From: Salinispora tropica CNB-440
Lineage (GTDB): Bacteria; Actinomycetota; Actinomycetes; Mycobacteriales; Micromonosporaceae
Assembly (NCBI RefSeq): GCF_000016425.1
Contig: NC_009380.1
Span: 1,430,144-1,494,143 of the forward strand
DNA length: 64,000 bases
Direction: 5' to 3'
Below the pieces are notes generated by a model that was not told where the DNA came from, searched no databases, and worked only from the letters and a program-made list of their open reading frames with translations. The position numbers and the translations under genes are program-made. Shown one piece after another: positions 7,189-15,347 of this stretch (its first letter is position 1; each line of letters opens with the position of its first letter).

Positions 7189-8814
7189 GTGCTGGACACC
7201 CTCGATGCCGCCGCGGTTCGCCGTTGGTGCGCGGGCGGGCTGGTCGCGTTGAAGCGCCACCAGGGCGAGATCGACCACCTCAACGTCTACCCGGTACCCG
7301 ACGGTGATACCGGCACCAACCTGGTACTCACCCTCACCTCGGCCCAGCAGGCGTTGGCGATGGAGCTGGACACGCTGCCCGACGACGGGCCCACCCCGCA
7401 CGGGCAGGCGCTCCGGCTGATGGCTCGGGGCGCGCTGCTCGGCGCCCGGGGTAACTCGGGAGTGATCCTGGCGCAGATCCTGCGCGGCTTCGCCGACGCG
7501 CTGGCCGCGGTCCCCGTGGTGCGGGGCCGGGCGTTGGCCGTCGCTCTGCGCGCCGCCGCCACCGCTGCCTACGCCGCCGTCGCCGCTCCGGTCGAGGGGA
7601 CGCTGCTCAGCGTGGCTGCCGCCGCGGCCCGCGCCGCCGAGCGGGCCGGCCGCGACGAGTTGGGCACGGTGGCCCGGGCCGCGGCCGACGAGGCCGCCCA
7701 GGCCCTCGGCCGGACACCCCAGCAGCTACCGGCGCTGGCCCGTGCCCGTGTGGTTGACGCCGGTGGGCGGGGCCTCTGTCTCCTGCTCGACGCCCTGGTC
7801 GAGGTGGTCACCGGGGAGCCCCCGGCGCGTCCGGAGTTCACCGGCAGGTCACCCCACCCGCCGGTCGACGGTCCCCGCGAGCGCAGCGTGCCGACGTACG
7901 CCTACGAGGTGCAGTACCTGCTCGACGCCGAACCGGCCGCAGTGGCCCGGCTGCGCGAGGAGCTCGGCGCCCTGGGTGACTCGCTGGCGGTCGTCGGCGA
8001 CGGCGCGGTCTCCGGTGGCACCTGGAACGTGCATGTGCACGTCGACGATGTCGGCGCGGCAATCGAGGCGGGAGTGGTCGCCGGTCGTCCGCATCGGATC
8101 GTGGTGACCCGCTTCGCCGACCAGCCCACGCCGCCCGCGTCACCGGAGCCCGACCCGGTCCCGGACCGCCGGGCGGCTGTGGTGGTGGCCACCGGCGCTG
8201 GCATCGTCGAACTCTGCGCGGCAGCGGAGGCGACGGTGGTGGAGGGCGTGCCCTCCACCAGTGAGCTGTTGAACGCCGTCCGTGCCACTGGCGCGGGCCA
8301 CGTCGTGGTGCTGCCCAACGACCCCGACACCCAGGCAGTGGCGAACGACGCGGCCTCGGCGGCGTACCGGCTCGGCGTCAAGGTCAGCGTGGTCCCGACC
8401 CGGTCGCCGGTGCAGGCGCTCGCCGCGCTCGCCGTCCGGGACCCGGATCGGCGCTTCGAGGACGACGTGATCGCGATGGCCGAGGCCGCCGGCGCCTGCC
8501 GGTACGCGGAGGTCTGCGTCGCCAGCCGGGCGGCCCTGACCGTCGCCGGCCCCTGCCGGCCGGGGGATGTGCTCGCCCTGGTCGACGGTGAGGTGCACCT
8601 CATCGGGTCGGACCTGCTCGACACCTGCACCGCCGTGGTCGATCGGATGCTCGGCGGCGGTGGCGAGCTGGTGACCCTGCTGGTCGGAGCGGACGCCCCC
8701 GCCGGCCTGACCGAGGCGGTCCGCGAGCACGTGGTCCGCTCCTGGCCGTTCGTCGAGGTGCAGGTGTACCGGGGCGGGCAGCCGCACCACCCGCTCCTGG
8801 TGGGGGTCGAATGA
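7189..8814 (+). CDS. DAK2/DegV-type fatty acid kinase subunit FakA homolog
   Basis: This 541-residue protein starts with a DhaL/DAK2 kinase domain, including LNVYPVPDGDTGTNLVLTL (about 26-44, Mg-binding aspartates) and GARGNSGVILAQILRGF. It continues into the FakA-specific middle region and C-terminal domain (YEVQYLLDAEP, GTWNVHVHVDD, EGVPSTSELLNAV, VLPNDPDTQAVANDAA). FakA phosphorylates fatty acids bound to FakB (DegV-family) proteins for phospholipid synthesis. No fakB is in the window. The ORF overlaps recG by four bases (ATGA), a pairing common in Gram-positive genomes. The biochemical role is inferred from family membership. Confidence 0.85.
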   Translation: MLDTLDAAAVRRWCAGGLVALKRHQGEIDHLNVYPVPDGDTGTNLVLTLTSAQQALAMELDTLPDDGPTPHGQALRLMARGALLGARGNSGVILAQILRGFADALAAVPVVRGRALAVALRAAATAAYAAVAAPVEGTLLSVAAAAARAAERAGRDELGTVARAAADEAAQALGRTPQQLPALARARVVDAGGRGLCLLLDALVEVVTGEPPARPEFTGRSPHPPVDGPRERSVPTYAYEVQYLLDAEPAAVARLREELGALGDSLAVVGDGAVSGGTWNVHVHVDDVGAAIEAGVVAGRPHRIVVTRFADQPTPPASPEPDPVPDRRAAVVVATGAGIVELCAAAEATVVEGVPSTSELLNAVRATGAGHVVVLPNDPDTQAVANDAASAAYRLGVKVSVVPTRSPVQALAALAVRDPDRRFEDDVIAMAEAAGACRYAEVCVASRAALTVAGPCRPGDVLALVDGEVHLIGSDLLDTCTAVVDRMLGGGGELVTLLVGADAPAGLTEAVREHVVRSWPFVEVQVYRGGQPHHPLLVGVE

Positions 8815-11012
8815 CCGCTGACCAGGCCACCGTCGACACCCCGTTGGGCAAGCTGGTCGGGGCGAAGACGGCCAGGGCGCTCGCCACCCACCTTGACCTG
8901 CACACCGCGGGCGACCTGCTCTACCACGTCCCCCGCCGGTACGACGAGCGCGGCGAGCACACCGACATTCGGTCGCTGGATGTCGGTGAGCAGGTCACCG
9001 TGCTGGCCCAGGTGCAGCGCACCGCGGTACGCCCGATGCGCCAGCGCCGCGGAAACCTGCTGGAGGTGACGGTCGGCGACGGCTCGGGGGGCGCGTTGAC
9101 CCTGACCTTCTTCGGCAACCAGGTCTGGCGCGAGCGGGACCTGCGCCCCGGCCGGTGGGGGCTGTTCGCCGGTAAGGTCACCGAGTTTCGGAGCCGCCGA
9201 CAGCTCAACGGCCCGGAGTACGTGCTGCTCGGCGCCGGCGATGAGGGTGAGGTGGCGGCCAGCGAGGAGGTTGAGGAGTTCGCGGGTGCGTTGATCCCGG
9301 TCTACCCGGCCGCCGCGGCGGTGCCGACGTGGGTGATCGCCCGGTGCGTGCGGGTCGTACTGGACACCGTTGACCCACCGGCGGACCCGGTGCCGGCGAC
9401 CGTGCGAACCACGCGCAACCTGGTCGGCCTCGGCGCCGCCCTGCGTGAGGTGCACCGGCCCTCCAGTAAGGAGGCCCTCTATCGGGCCCGCCGCCGGCTC
9501 AAGTGGGACGAGGCCTTCGCCGTGCAGCTCACCCTGGTGCGACGCAAGCGACAGGCCGCCGATCGTCCAGCCCGACCACGACCCGTGGTGGACGGTGGCC
9601 TGCGGGACGCCTTCGACGCCCGTCTGCCGTACCAGCTGACCGCCGGCCAGCGGGAGGTCGGCACCGAGATCGCCACGGATCTGGCCAGCGCCCACCCGAT
9701 GCACCGGCTGCTCCAGGGCGAGGTCGGTTCCGGCAAGACGGTGGTCGCGCTGCGTGCGATGCTTCAGGTGGTGGACGCCGGTGGGCAGGCCGCCCTGCTG
9801 GCCCCGACCGAGGTGCTCGCCGCCCAGCACTACCGCGGCATCCTCGACCTGCTCGGGTCGCTGGGGCGGGCGGGCGAGCTGGATGCCGCCGAGCACGCCA
9901 CCCGGGTGGAGTTGGTCACCGGGTCGTTGGGTGCGGTGGCCCGCCGCCGGGCGCTGGGCGAGGTACGCAGCGGCGTCGCCGGCATCGTGCTGGGCACCCA
10001 CGCCCTGCTGTACGAGGGTGTCGACTTCGCTGACCTCGGTCTGGTGGTGGTGGACGAGCAGCACCGTTTCGGTGTCGAGCAGCGGGACGCGCTACGGGCG
10101 AAGGCGGACCAGCCCCCGCACGTGCTGGTCATGACGGCCACCCCAATCCCGCGGACGGTGGCCATGACTGTCTATGGGGACCTCGAGGTCTCCACCCTGT
10201 CGCAGCTGCCGCGGGGACGCTCGCCGATCGCGTCGCACGTGGTTCCGGCCGCGGAGAAGCCGGCCTTCCTCGACCGGGCGTGGCGCCGGCTGCGGGAGGA
10301 GGTCGCCGCCGGCCACCAGGCGTACGTGGTGTGCCCGCGTATCGGCGACGGCCCCTCCTCCGACGAGGAGGCGGCGGGGGAGGACGACACCACCCGGCGG
10401 CCACCGCTCGCGGTGACCGAGGTGGCACCGCTGCTCGCCGAGGGGCCGCTGCACGGGTTGCGAATCGGGGTGCTGCACGGTCGACTTCCCGCGGAGGAGA
10501 AGGACGCGGTGATGCGGTCGTTCGCCGCTGGAGATCTCGATGTGCTGGTGGCCACCACGGTGGTCGAGGTCGGGGTGGACGTTCCCAACGCCACCGTGAT
10601 GATCGTGCTGGACGCCGACCGGTTCGGGGTGTCCCAGCTGCATCAGCTGCGTGGTCGGGTCGGCCGTGGCTCCGCAGCGGGGCTCTGCCTGCTGGTCACC
10701 GAGGCGATGGAGGGCAGCTCGGCGCGGGAGCGGCTGGACGCGGTGGGGTCGACAACGGATGGCTTCACGCTCGCCGAGCTCGATCTGGAGCAGCGCCGTG
10801 AGGGCGATGTGCTCGGCGCCACCCAGTCTGGTCGCCGCTCGCACCTGCGGCTGCTGTCGCTGCTGCGGGACGCGGACCTGATCCGCGACGCCCGGACCGA
10901 GGCGATCGGCCTGGTCGAGGAGGATCCGGAGCTGGTGCGCCATCCGGCGTTGGCGGCATCGGTGGCCGCCCTGGTGGACGCGGACCGCGCCGAGTACCTG
11001 GAGAAGGGCTAG
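8811..11012 (+). CDS. recG: ATP-dependent DNA helicase RecG
   Basis: This 733-residue superfamily 2 helicase remodels stalled replication forks and Holliday junctions. A wedge/OB domain occupies about residues 50-170, including YDERGEHTDIRSL. The helicase core has Walker A LLQGEVGSGKTVVALRAM (about 300), TEVLAAQHY, the DEQH box VVVDEQHRFGVEQR (about 415), TATPIPRTVAMT, and motifs V/VI (ATTVVEVGVDVPNATVM, QLHQLRGRVGRG). Length matches actinobacterial RecG. Its ATG overlaps the stop of the FakA-like gene. A strong palindromic terminator follows about 70 bases after its stop. Confidence 0.96.
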   Translation: MTADQATVDTPLGKLVGAKTARALATHLDLHTAGDLLYHVPRRYDERGEHTDIRSLDVGEQVTVLAQVQRTAVRPMRQRRGNLLEVTVGDGSGGALTLTFFGNQVWRERDLRPGRWGLFAGKVTEFRSRRQLNGPEYVLLGAGDEGEVAASEEVEEFAGALIPVYPAAAAVPTWVIARCVRVVLDTVDPPADPVPATVRTTRNLVGLGAALREVHRPSSKEALYRARRRLKWDEAFAVQLTLVRRKRQAADRPARPRPVVDGGLRDAFDARLPYQLTAGQREVGTEIATDLASAHPMHRLLQGEVGSGKTVVALRAMLQVVDAGGQAALLAPTEVLAAQHYRGILDLLGSLGRAGELDAAEHATRVELVTGSLGAVARRRALGEVRSGVAGIVLGTHALLYEGVDFADLGLVVVDEQHRFGVEQRDALRAKADQPPHVLVMTATPIPRTVAMTVYGDLEVSTLSQLPRGRSPIASHVVPAAEKPAFLDRAWRRLREEVAAGHQAYVVCPRIGDGPSSDEEAAGEDDTTRRPPLAVTEVAPLLAEGPLHGLRIGVLHGRLPAEEKDAVMRSFAAGDLDVLVATTVVEVGVDVPNATVMIVLDADRFGVSQLHQLRGRVGRGSAAGLCLLVTEAMEGSSARERLDAVGSTTDGFTLAELDLEQRREGDVLGATQSGRRSHLRLLSLLRDADLIRDARTEAIGLVEEDPELVRHPALAASVAALVDADRAEYLEKG

Positions 11013-11084
11013 TCGCGCCATGGTGGCGGTCCGCCGGGTGGGAATCGGATAGGTCGGGTGGGGCTCGGATAGGTCCAGTTGCCA

Positions 11085-11116
11085 AGGGCGGGCCGACCAG
11101 CTGGTCGGCCCGCCCT
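11085..11116. terminator. perfect 32-bp palindrome, bidirectional terminator
   Basis: Two sixteen-base arms are exactly complementary with no spacer, centred between 11100 and 11101. It lies between the convergent recG and the surface-protein gene, so it probably ends both transcripts. No T-run. Confidence 0.75.
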
Positions 11117-11137
11117 CAGCGGTCAGGAATCCTCAGC

Positions 11138-12304
11138 TCAGGCGGTGAACCGGAGCTTGCGACGACGGGCCATGACGAACAGGCCGCCACCGATGGCCAG
11201 CAGCACGGCGGCACCGGCGGCGATGCCGCCAGCGGCCGCACCGGTCAGCGGCAGGCTCGGCTCGCCGCCGCCCTCACCGGGAGTGCAGTCCTCCGGCTTC
11301 TCCCAGGCGATCGGCTTGGGGTCTTCGACGCCTTCGCCGCTCGGCGTGACGGTCAGGCCCTCCTCGGCCGGGAAGGACACGGTGCCGCTCTTGCCCGGCT
11401 CGACGGTCAGCGTCTGCGGCTCACCCTTGTTCGGGGTGAAGGTCGCGGTGACGGTCTCGCCGTCCTCGGGGTTGCTGATCTGGAAGATCAGCTCGTCACA
11501 GGTGGACTTGTGGGCGCCGGTCGGCTCGCCCGGCTTGACGCAGTTGTCGGCCGGCTCCGGCGCGTCGTTGAAGAGCGGCTCTTCGATGCCCTGGACGGTC
11601 ACCTTGATCGTGGCCGCCTGCTCCGCCGGAACCTCCACCGAGGTGCTCTTGCCGGGCTTGACCTTCACCTTCTTAGTGAAGTCGTCGCTGCCCTCGACGG
11701 TGAACTTTGCCGGAGCGGTCGCGTCGTCGGCGTTGTTGAGCGTGACGGTGGTGATGCCCTCACAGTCGGCGACGATGCTCGCCGTCGGCTTGGGGGCCGT
11801 CGGTGTCGGAGTCGGCGGCTCGGAGGCCGACGGAGTCGGCGTCGGCTTCGGCGCCTTGCAGGTGCCGCAGAACCTGACCTTGACCGGGCGTAGCTTGTCC
11901 TCGACGAAACCGTTTTCCCACTCGGCCCGGACGGCCAGCGACGCCTTGGTGACGTTGCCGTCCATCCGCTGGGTGGCGGTCAGCACATCCTTGACCGAGT
12001 GCGGGTACTTCTTACCGTCGGTGACGGTGATCCCGGGGATGGTGACGTCGGTGGCCTTGCCCCCGACCCAGGTCTTGGCCACGACCTCGACCAGCTTGTA
12101 CTTCTTGACGCCCTTGGGGGCGTAGTTTTTGATTTCCCATTCGACAACCCACTCGCCGGTGGCAGTGTCGCAGTCGGCCTTACCCGTGACGTTGCTGTGG
12201 TGGGCGCTGGCGGGGGTGGCGAAGATGGCTACCCCGGTGAGGCCGAGCAGTGTGCCAGCGGCTATGGCGCTGGCACGCCGGAATAGGGCATGGAGACGGT
12301 TCAC
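11138..12304 (-). CDS. secreted LPLTG cell-wall-anchored protein
   Basis: The 388-residue product begins with a signal peptide (VNRLHALFRRASAIAAGTLL..., cleavage probably after ATPASA near residue 34). Its extracellular part has an early cysteine pair region, a Pro/Thr linker (KPTPTPSASEPPTPTPTAP) and two repeated beta-type domains with DGETVTATFTPN and similar strands. The end is a complete sorting signal: LPLTG, a hydrophobic helix and RRRKLRF. LPxTG-type signals are cleaved by sortase, and the LPLTG form with a following Ala resembles class E substrates. The GTG at 12304 is chosen because an AGGAG site sits seven bases upstream and the longer frame lacks one. No sortase gene is in the window. 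Function on the surface is unknown. Confidence 0.85.
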   Translation of the reverse strand: MNRLHALFRRASAIAAGTLLGLTGVAIFATPASAHHSNVTGKADCDTATGEWVVEWEIKNYAPKGVKKYKLVEVVAKTWVGGKATDVTIPGITVTDGKKYPHSVKDVLTATQRMDGNVTKASLAVRAEWENGFVEDKLRPVKVRFCGTCKAPKPTPTPSASEPPTPTPTAPKPTASIVADCEGITTVTLNNADDATAPAKFTVEGSDDFTKKVKVKPGKSTSVEVPAEQAATIKVTVQGIEEPLFNDAPEPADNCVKPGEPTGAHKSTCDELIFQISNPEDGETVTATFTPNKGEPQTLTVEPGKSGTVSFPAEEGLTVTPSGEGVEDPKPIAWEKPEDCTPGEGGGEPSLPLTGAAAGGIAAGAAVLLAIGGGLFVMARRRKLRFTA

Positions 12305-12681
12305 GTCTGCTCCTGAATGAGGGATCGGACGACGTGCCGGGCGGACGGGAGGTAGCGGCGACATTGGCGTGGACCGCGGGCTCACGGCGCTCGCCTGGGC
12401 ACAGGCTGCGCTCACCAGAGCAAGCGCACGAGGGCTGACTGTACTGGCTTCTGATCAATCTCGCCGACCCGGATGAGGGGGCCTGCATCATGTTGTCGAT
12501 TCGTGATCATTGATTGGCGGAGGGTTGTCAGGCAGTAACTGTCCGATGTGCCCGCTCGGTGACGTCTAGCCCGGTCCGACCCGGACTGGCGGTCGGCGTC
12601 GGCACGGCTGTCTGCGTGGTGGCGGCGGCCGGAATCGATCCGGGCGCGCTCGGCCCGGCGCGGGTGACGTAGCGTCGCACC
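12305..12681. other. intergenic region, divergent promoters
   Basis: About 380 bp separate the surface-protein gene from rsmD. No open frame with a ribosome site is visible. The segment around 12440-12540 is less GC-rich (with TGATCAAT, TGATCATTGATT) and probably contains the surface-protein promoter, but no convincing -35/-10 pair could be fixed. Confidence 0.4.
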
Positions 12682-12702
12682 ATGACCAGGAGCAGGCGTT
12701 GA
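12682..12702 (+). CDS. six-codon mini-ORF (MTRSRR) overlapping rsmD start
   Basis: An ATG at 12682 opens a six-codon frame that stops at TGA 12700-12702. The rsmD TTG start is at 12699-12701, so stop and start share bases. A TAGCGT -10 element at 12670-12675 ends six bases before this ATG, which is the leaderless-promoter spacing seen elsewhere in the window. The mini-ORF could deliver ribosomes to the weak TTG start. Coding status is inference. Confidence 0.35.
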   Translation: MTRSRR

Positions 12703-13262
12703 CGCGCATCGTGGCGGGCGCGCTCGGCGGACGCCGCATCACCGCCCCGCCCGGCGCCGGCACCCGGCCGACCTCCGACCGGGTCCGGGAGGCGCTGTTC
12801 AGTGCCCTTCAGGCGGCGGCCGACCTGGACGGGGTTCGCTTCGCCGACCTCTACGCCGGGTCCGGGGCGGTGGGGCTGGAGGCGCTCTCCCGGGGTGCCG
12901 CGCACGTGCTGTTGGTCGAGTCGAATCCGCGGGCCGCGCGGACGATCCGGGCGAACGTGGCCGCCCTGCGGGCCGGTCCGGCCGCCCGTCTGGTCGCCGG
13001 GAAGGTCGCCACCGTGCTCGCCGACGGCCCCGAAGAGGGCCCGTATGACGTGGTCTTCGCCGACCCGCCCTACTCGGTTTCGGACGAGGAGGTCTCGTCC
13101 ATGCTCGGCGCGCTCGTCGGGAACGGGTGGTTGGCGCCCGAGGCCCTCGTCGTGGTGGAGCGGTCGAGTCGCAGCGGCCCGGTCGGTTGGGTGCCAGGTG
13201 TTGCCGGCGAGCGCAGCCGTCGGTACGGCGAAACCATCCTTTGGTACGGTCGCCGATCATGA
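12699..13262 (+). CDS. rsmD: 16S rRNA (guanine(966)-N2)-methyltransferase
   Basis: This 187-residue SAM-dependent enzyme methylates G966 of 16S rRNA in the 30S subunit. It shows the family N-terminus [29 protein letters not shown], the SAM motif [20 protein letters not shown] (about 45-64) and the catalytic DPPY motif ([12 protein letters not shown], about 118-129). Alignment of the N-terminus with the family forces the TTG start at 12699, preceded by an AGGAG at 12688-12692. The end overlaps coaD by four bases (ATGA). rsmD-coaD pairing is widespread in bacteria. Confidence 0.95.
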   Translation: MTRIVAGALGGRRITAPPGAGTRPTSDRVREALFSALQAAADLDGVRFADLYAGSGAVGLEALSRGAAHVLLVESNPRAARTIRANVAALRAGPAARLVAGKVATVLADGPEEGPYDVVFADPPYSVSDEEVSSMLGALVGNGWLAPEALVVVERSSRSGPVGWVPGVAGERSRRYGETILWYGRRS

Positions 13263-13747
13263 GGCGTGCGGTCTGTCCCGGCTCGTTCGACCCGGTCACC
13301 AATGGTCATCTCGACATCATCGGCCGGGCCAGTCGGCTCTTCGACGAAGTGATTGTGGGAGTGTTGATCAACCAGTCGAAGACTGGTCTGTTCACCGTTG
13401 ACGAGCGCATCGACATGCTCCGTGAGGTGGTCCGGTCGTACGACAACGTTCGGGTGGAGTCGTTCCGCGGTCTGTTGGTGGACTTCTGTCACGCGCAGCA
13501 GGCCAGTGTTCTGATCAAGGGGCTCCGGGCGGTCAGCGACTTCGACTACGAGTTGCAGATGGCCCAGATGAACATTGGCCTGGCCGGCGTCGAGACACTC
13601 TTCATGCCCACCAACCCGCTCTACTCGTTTCTCTCCTCGAGTCTGGTCAAGGACGTGGCGAAGTGGGGTGGTGACATCTCCGCCCACGTGCCGGAGGTGG
13701 TCCGCGGGGCCCTGCTGGCCCGCCTCGACCCGCCGTCGCGTCGCTAG
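13259..13747 (+). CDS. coaD: phosphopantetheine adenylyltransferase
   Basis: This 162-residue nucleotidyltransferase makes dephospho-CoA from 4'-phosphopantetheine and ATP. Visible are the [20 protein letters not shown] motif (with the HxGH-type TNGHLD), the FRGLLVDFC and [18 protein letters not shown] central segments, and the C-terminal [18 protein letters not shown] motif. Length and motifs are standard. Its ATG overlaps the rsmD stop. A strong hairpin about 65 bases downstream ends the operon. Confidence 0.97.
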   Translation: MRRAVCPGSFDPVTNGHLDIIGRASRLFDEVIVGVLINQSKTGLFTVDERIDMLREVVRSYDNVRVESFRGLLVDFCHAQQASVLIKGLRAVSDFDYELQMAQMNIGLAGVETLFMPTNPLYSFLSSSLVKDVAKWGGDISAHVPEVVRGALLARLDPPSRR

Positions 13748-13810
13748 CCCGCACGTCGGCGTGCTCCAACGCCCCTGACCCGTCGTCGGCGCCGCGTCTC
13801 CGGCCCGTCG

Positions 13811-13845
13811 ATGCCCCCTCCCGGCGACGCGCCGGGAGGGGGCAT
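13811..13845 (+). terminator. coaD terminator
   Basis: Sixteen-base arms (starting ATGCCCCCTCCC) are perfectly complementary around a three-base loop. The structure ends the rsmD-coaD unit. Confidence 0.8.
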
Positions 13846-13876
13846 GATGCGCCGGTGGACGACGCAGCGCATCATG
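13843..13876. repeat. inverted repeat CATGATGCGC upstream of sepIVA
   Basis: Ten-base arms CATGATGCGC (13843-13852) and GCGCATCATG (13867-13876) are exact inverted copies with a fourteen-base spacer. The left arm overlaps the last bases of the coaD terminator. It lies about 70 bp before the division gene and could be a dimeric-protein operator or a second hairpin. Function is inferred only from position. Confidence 0.45.
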
Positions 13877-13948
13877 TGTGGGGGCGCCGAATCCGGGTTC
13901 AACCCGCATCATTGAGATCGGCCGACGAACGACAGGAGTGAGGTACCA

Positions 13949-14446
13949 GTGGACCCGCTCGATCGAATCGACGAACTGATCACCATGGTGGAGCAGGCCC
14001 GCTCCGTGCCGATGTCCCGCAACAACTGCATGTTCGACCGAGGCGAGATGATCGCTGTCCTCGACGAACTGCGCGCCGAGTTGCCCGCGGACCTGCGCCG
14101 GGCCGCCGCGTTGCTCGATGAGCGAGACAAAATCATGGAGGCCGGAAAGCGTGAGGCCGACCGGATCATCGCCGAGGGGGAGACGGAGCACGCCCGGCTC
14201 GTGTCGGTCAACGAGATCACCGTCTCGGCCGAGCACGAGGGTGCGCGGATCGTCGCCGAGGCGCGGGCCGAGGCGCAGCGTCTCCGGGACGAGGTGGACG
14301 ACTACGTCGACACCGCGCTCGCCAACTTCGAGCAGTTCCTTACCCGGGCCCTCGCCTCGATCGAGCGGGGTCGGGACAAGATGCACGCGCTCCGGGAGAT
14401 CGGCACGTTCAGCGGAGAGGAGGCCGAACGGCCGTTGAACTTCTAG
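13949..14446 (+). CDS. SepIVA-like DivIVA-domain cell division protein
   Basis: This 165-residue protein is an acidic coiled coil: DRIDELITMVEQARSVPMS at the N-terminus, then long charged heptad-type helices (ELRAELPADLRRAAALLDERDKIM..., AEARAEAQRLRDEVDDYVDTAL). The sequence and position between coaD and DUF177/rpmF/rnc match the mycobacterial SepIVA (Rv2927c) locus. SepIVA is a DivIVA-family septum factor in mycobacteria. By analogy this protein would act at the septum or growing membrane. The GTG start has a GACAGGAGTGAG ribosome site. It probably starts a long transcription unit that includes DUF177, rpmF, plsX, rnc and mutM. Confidence 0.8.
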   Translation: MDPLDRIDELITMVEQARSVPMSRNNCMFDRGEMIAVLDELRAELPADLRRAAALLDERDKIMEAGKREADRIIAEGETEHARLVSVNEITVSAEHEGARIVAEARAEAQRLRDEVDDYVDTALANFEQFLTRALASIERGRDKMHALREIGTFSGEEAERPLNF

Positions 14447-14592
14447 GGCCGGCGTCCAGGTCCGCGGTTGGGTCGTGCCAAAACCGGCGCTCGGCACCCG
14501 CCGCCCTGGGGCGGAAACGCCCCCGGTTCGACGCTACGGCGACCGCCCAGGTAACCTCGGGTGTCGGCCCTCCCACCGGCCGGAGTCTAACT

Positions 14593-15156
14593 ATGCCCAA
14601 GCACACACCTGAACCACTCGACCCCAGGTCGCCGCTGGTCCTCGACACGAGGGACCTGCCGCGCCGGCCTGGCGCGTTGCGTACGGTCCGGCGTGCGGCG
14701 GCGGCACCGGCGGACCTCGGCGTGGAGTTGATCGGCGTGCCGGCGGGTGCTGATCTCGACCTCGACCTGAGGTTGGAGTCGGTATCCGAGGGCGTGCTCG
14801 TCTCTGGGACCATCAGTGGCCCCATCAAAGGCGAGTGCAGCCGCTGTCTGCGCGAGATCGACGACGTCGTGGCCGTCCCGGTCCAGGAGCTGTACGCGTA
14901 CGAGAACAGCACCACGGACATGACGGCCGACGAGGACGAGGTGGGCCGGATGCAGGGCGATCTGATCGACCTGGAGCCGGTGCTGCGGGACGCGGTGGTG
15001 TTGACGCTGCCGACCAACCCGCTCTGCCGGGAGGACTGCCCAGGCCTGTGCCCCGACTGCGGGGTGGGCTGGGCTGAACTACCGGCCGATCACAGCCACC
15101 AGCAGGTCGACCCGCGTTGGGCGGCCCTGTCGCAACTGACCCGTAAAGAGGAGTAA
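14593..15156 (+). CDS. DUF177 (YceD-like) protein
   Basis: This 187-residue protein belongs to the DUF177/YceD family, which nearly always precedes rpmF in bacteria. Family features are LDTRDLPRRPGALR near the start, the central GPIKGECSRCLREIDDVVAVPVQELY segment and the C-terminal cysteine cluster (NPLCREDCPGLCPDCG, about residues 143-158) that could bind zinc. Known work links YceD to 23S rRNA metabolism in bacteria and plants. That role is transferred, not shown here. Its stop is five bases before rpmF, so the two are co-translated. Confidence 0.88.
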   Translation: MPKHTPEPLDPRSPLVLDTRDLPRRPGALRTVRRAAAAPADLGVELIGVPAGADLDLDLRLESVSEGVLVSGTISGPIKGECSRCLREIDDVVAVPVQELYAYENSTTDMTADEDEVGRMQGDLIDLEPVLRDAVVLTLPTNPLCREDCPGLCPDCGVGWAELPADHSHQQVDPRWAALSQLTRKEE

Positions 15157-15161
15157 GAACC

Positions 15162-15335
15162 GTGGCCGTCCCCAAGCGCAAGATGTCGCGCAGCAACACC
15201 CGGTCCCGTCGGGCGCAGTGGAAGACCGCGGCGGTTGCGACCGTGGCCTGCCCGCAGTGCAAGTCCGCCAAGCTGCCGCACGCCGCCTGCGCCGTCTGCG
15301 GCACCTACAACGGCCGTCAGGTCCTCGAGGTCTGA
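15162..15335 (+). CDS. rpmF: 50S ribosomal protein L32
   Basis: A 57-residue frame from GTG 15162 encodes MAVPKRKMSRSNTRSRRAQW at its start, followed by a CxxC pair (CPQC) and a second pair (CAVC) that form a zinc ribbon. It is a normal L32 of the zinc-binding type. An AAAGAGGAG ribosome site overlaps the end of the DUF177 gene. Confidence 0.96.
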   Translation: MAVPKRKMSRSNTRSRRAQWKTAAVATVACPQCKSAKLPHAACAVCGTYNGRQVLEV

Positions 15336-15347
15336 CCTGGACGACGA

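Noticed and set aside
7902..10064. 720-codon minus-strand frame opposite fakA and recG
   Set aside because: GC-rich shadow frame of two conserved genes with His/Gln/Arg-rich composition and no motif.
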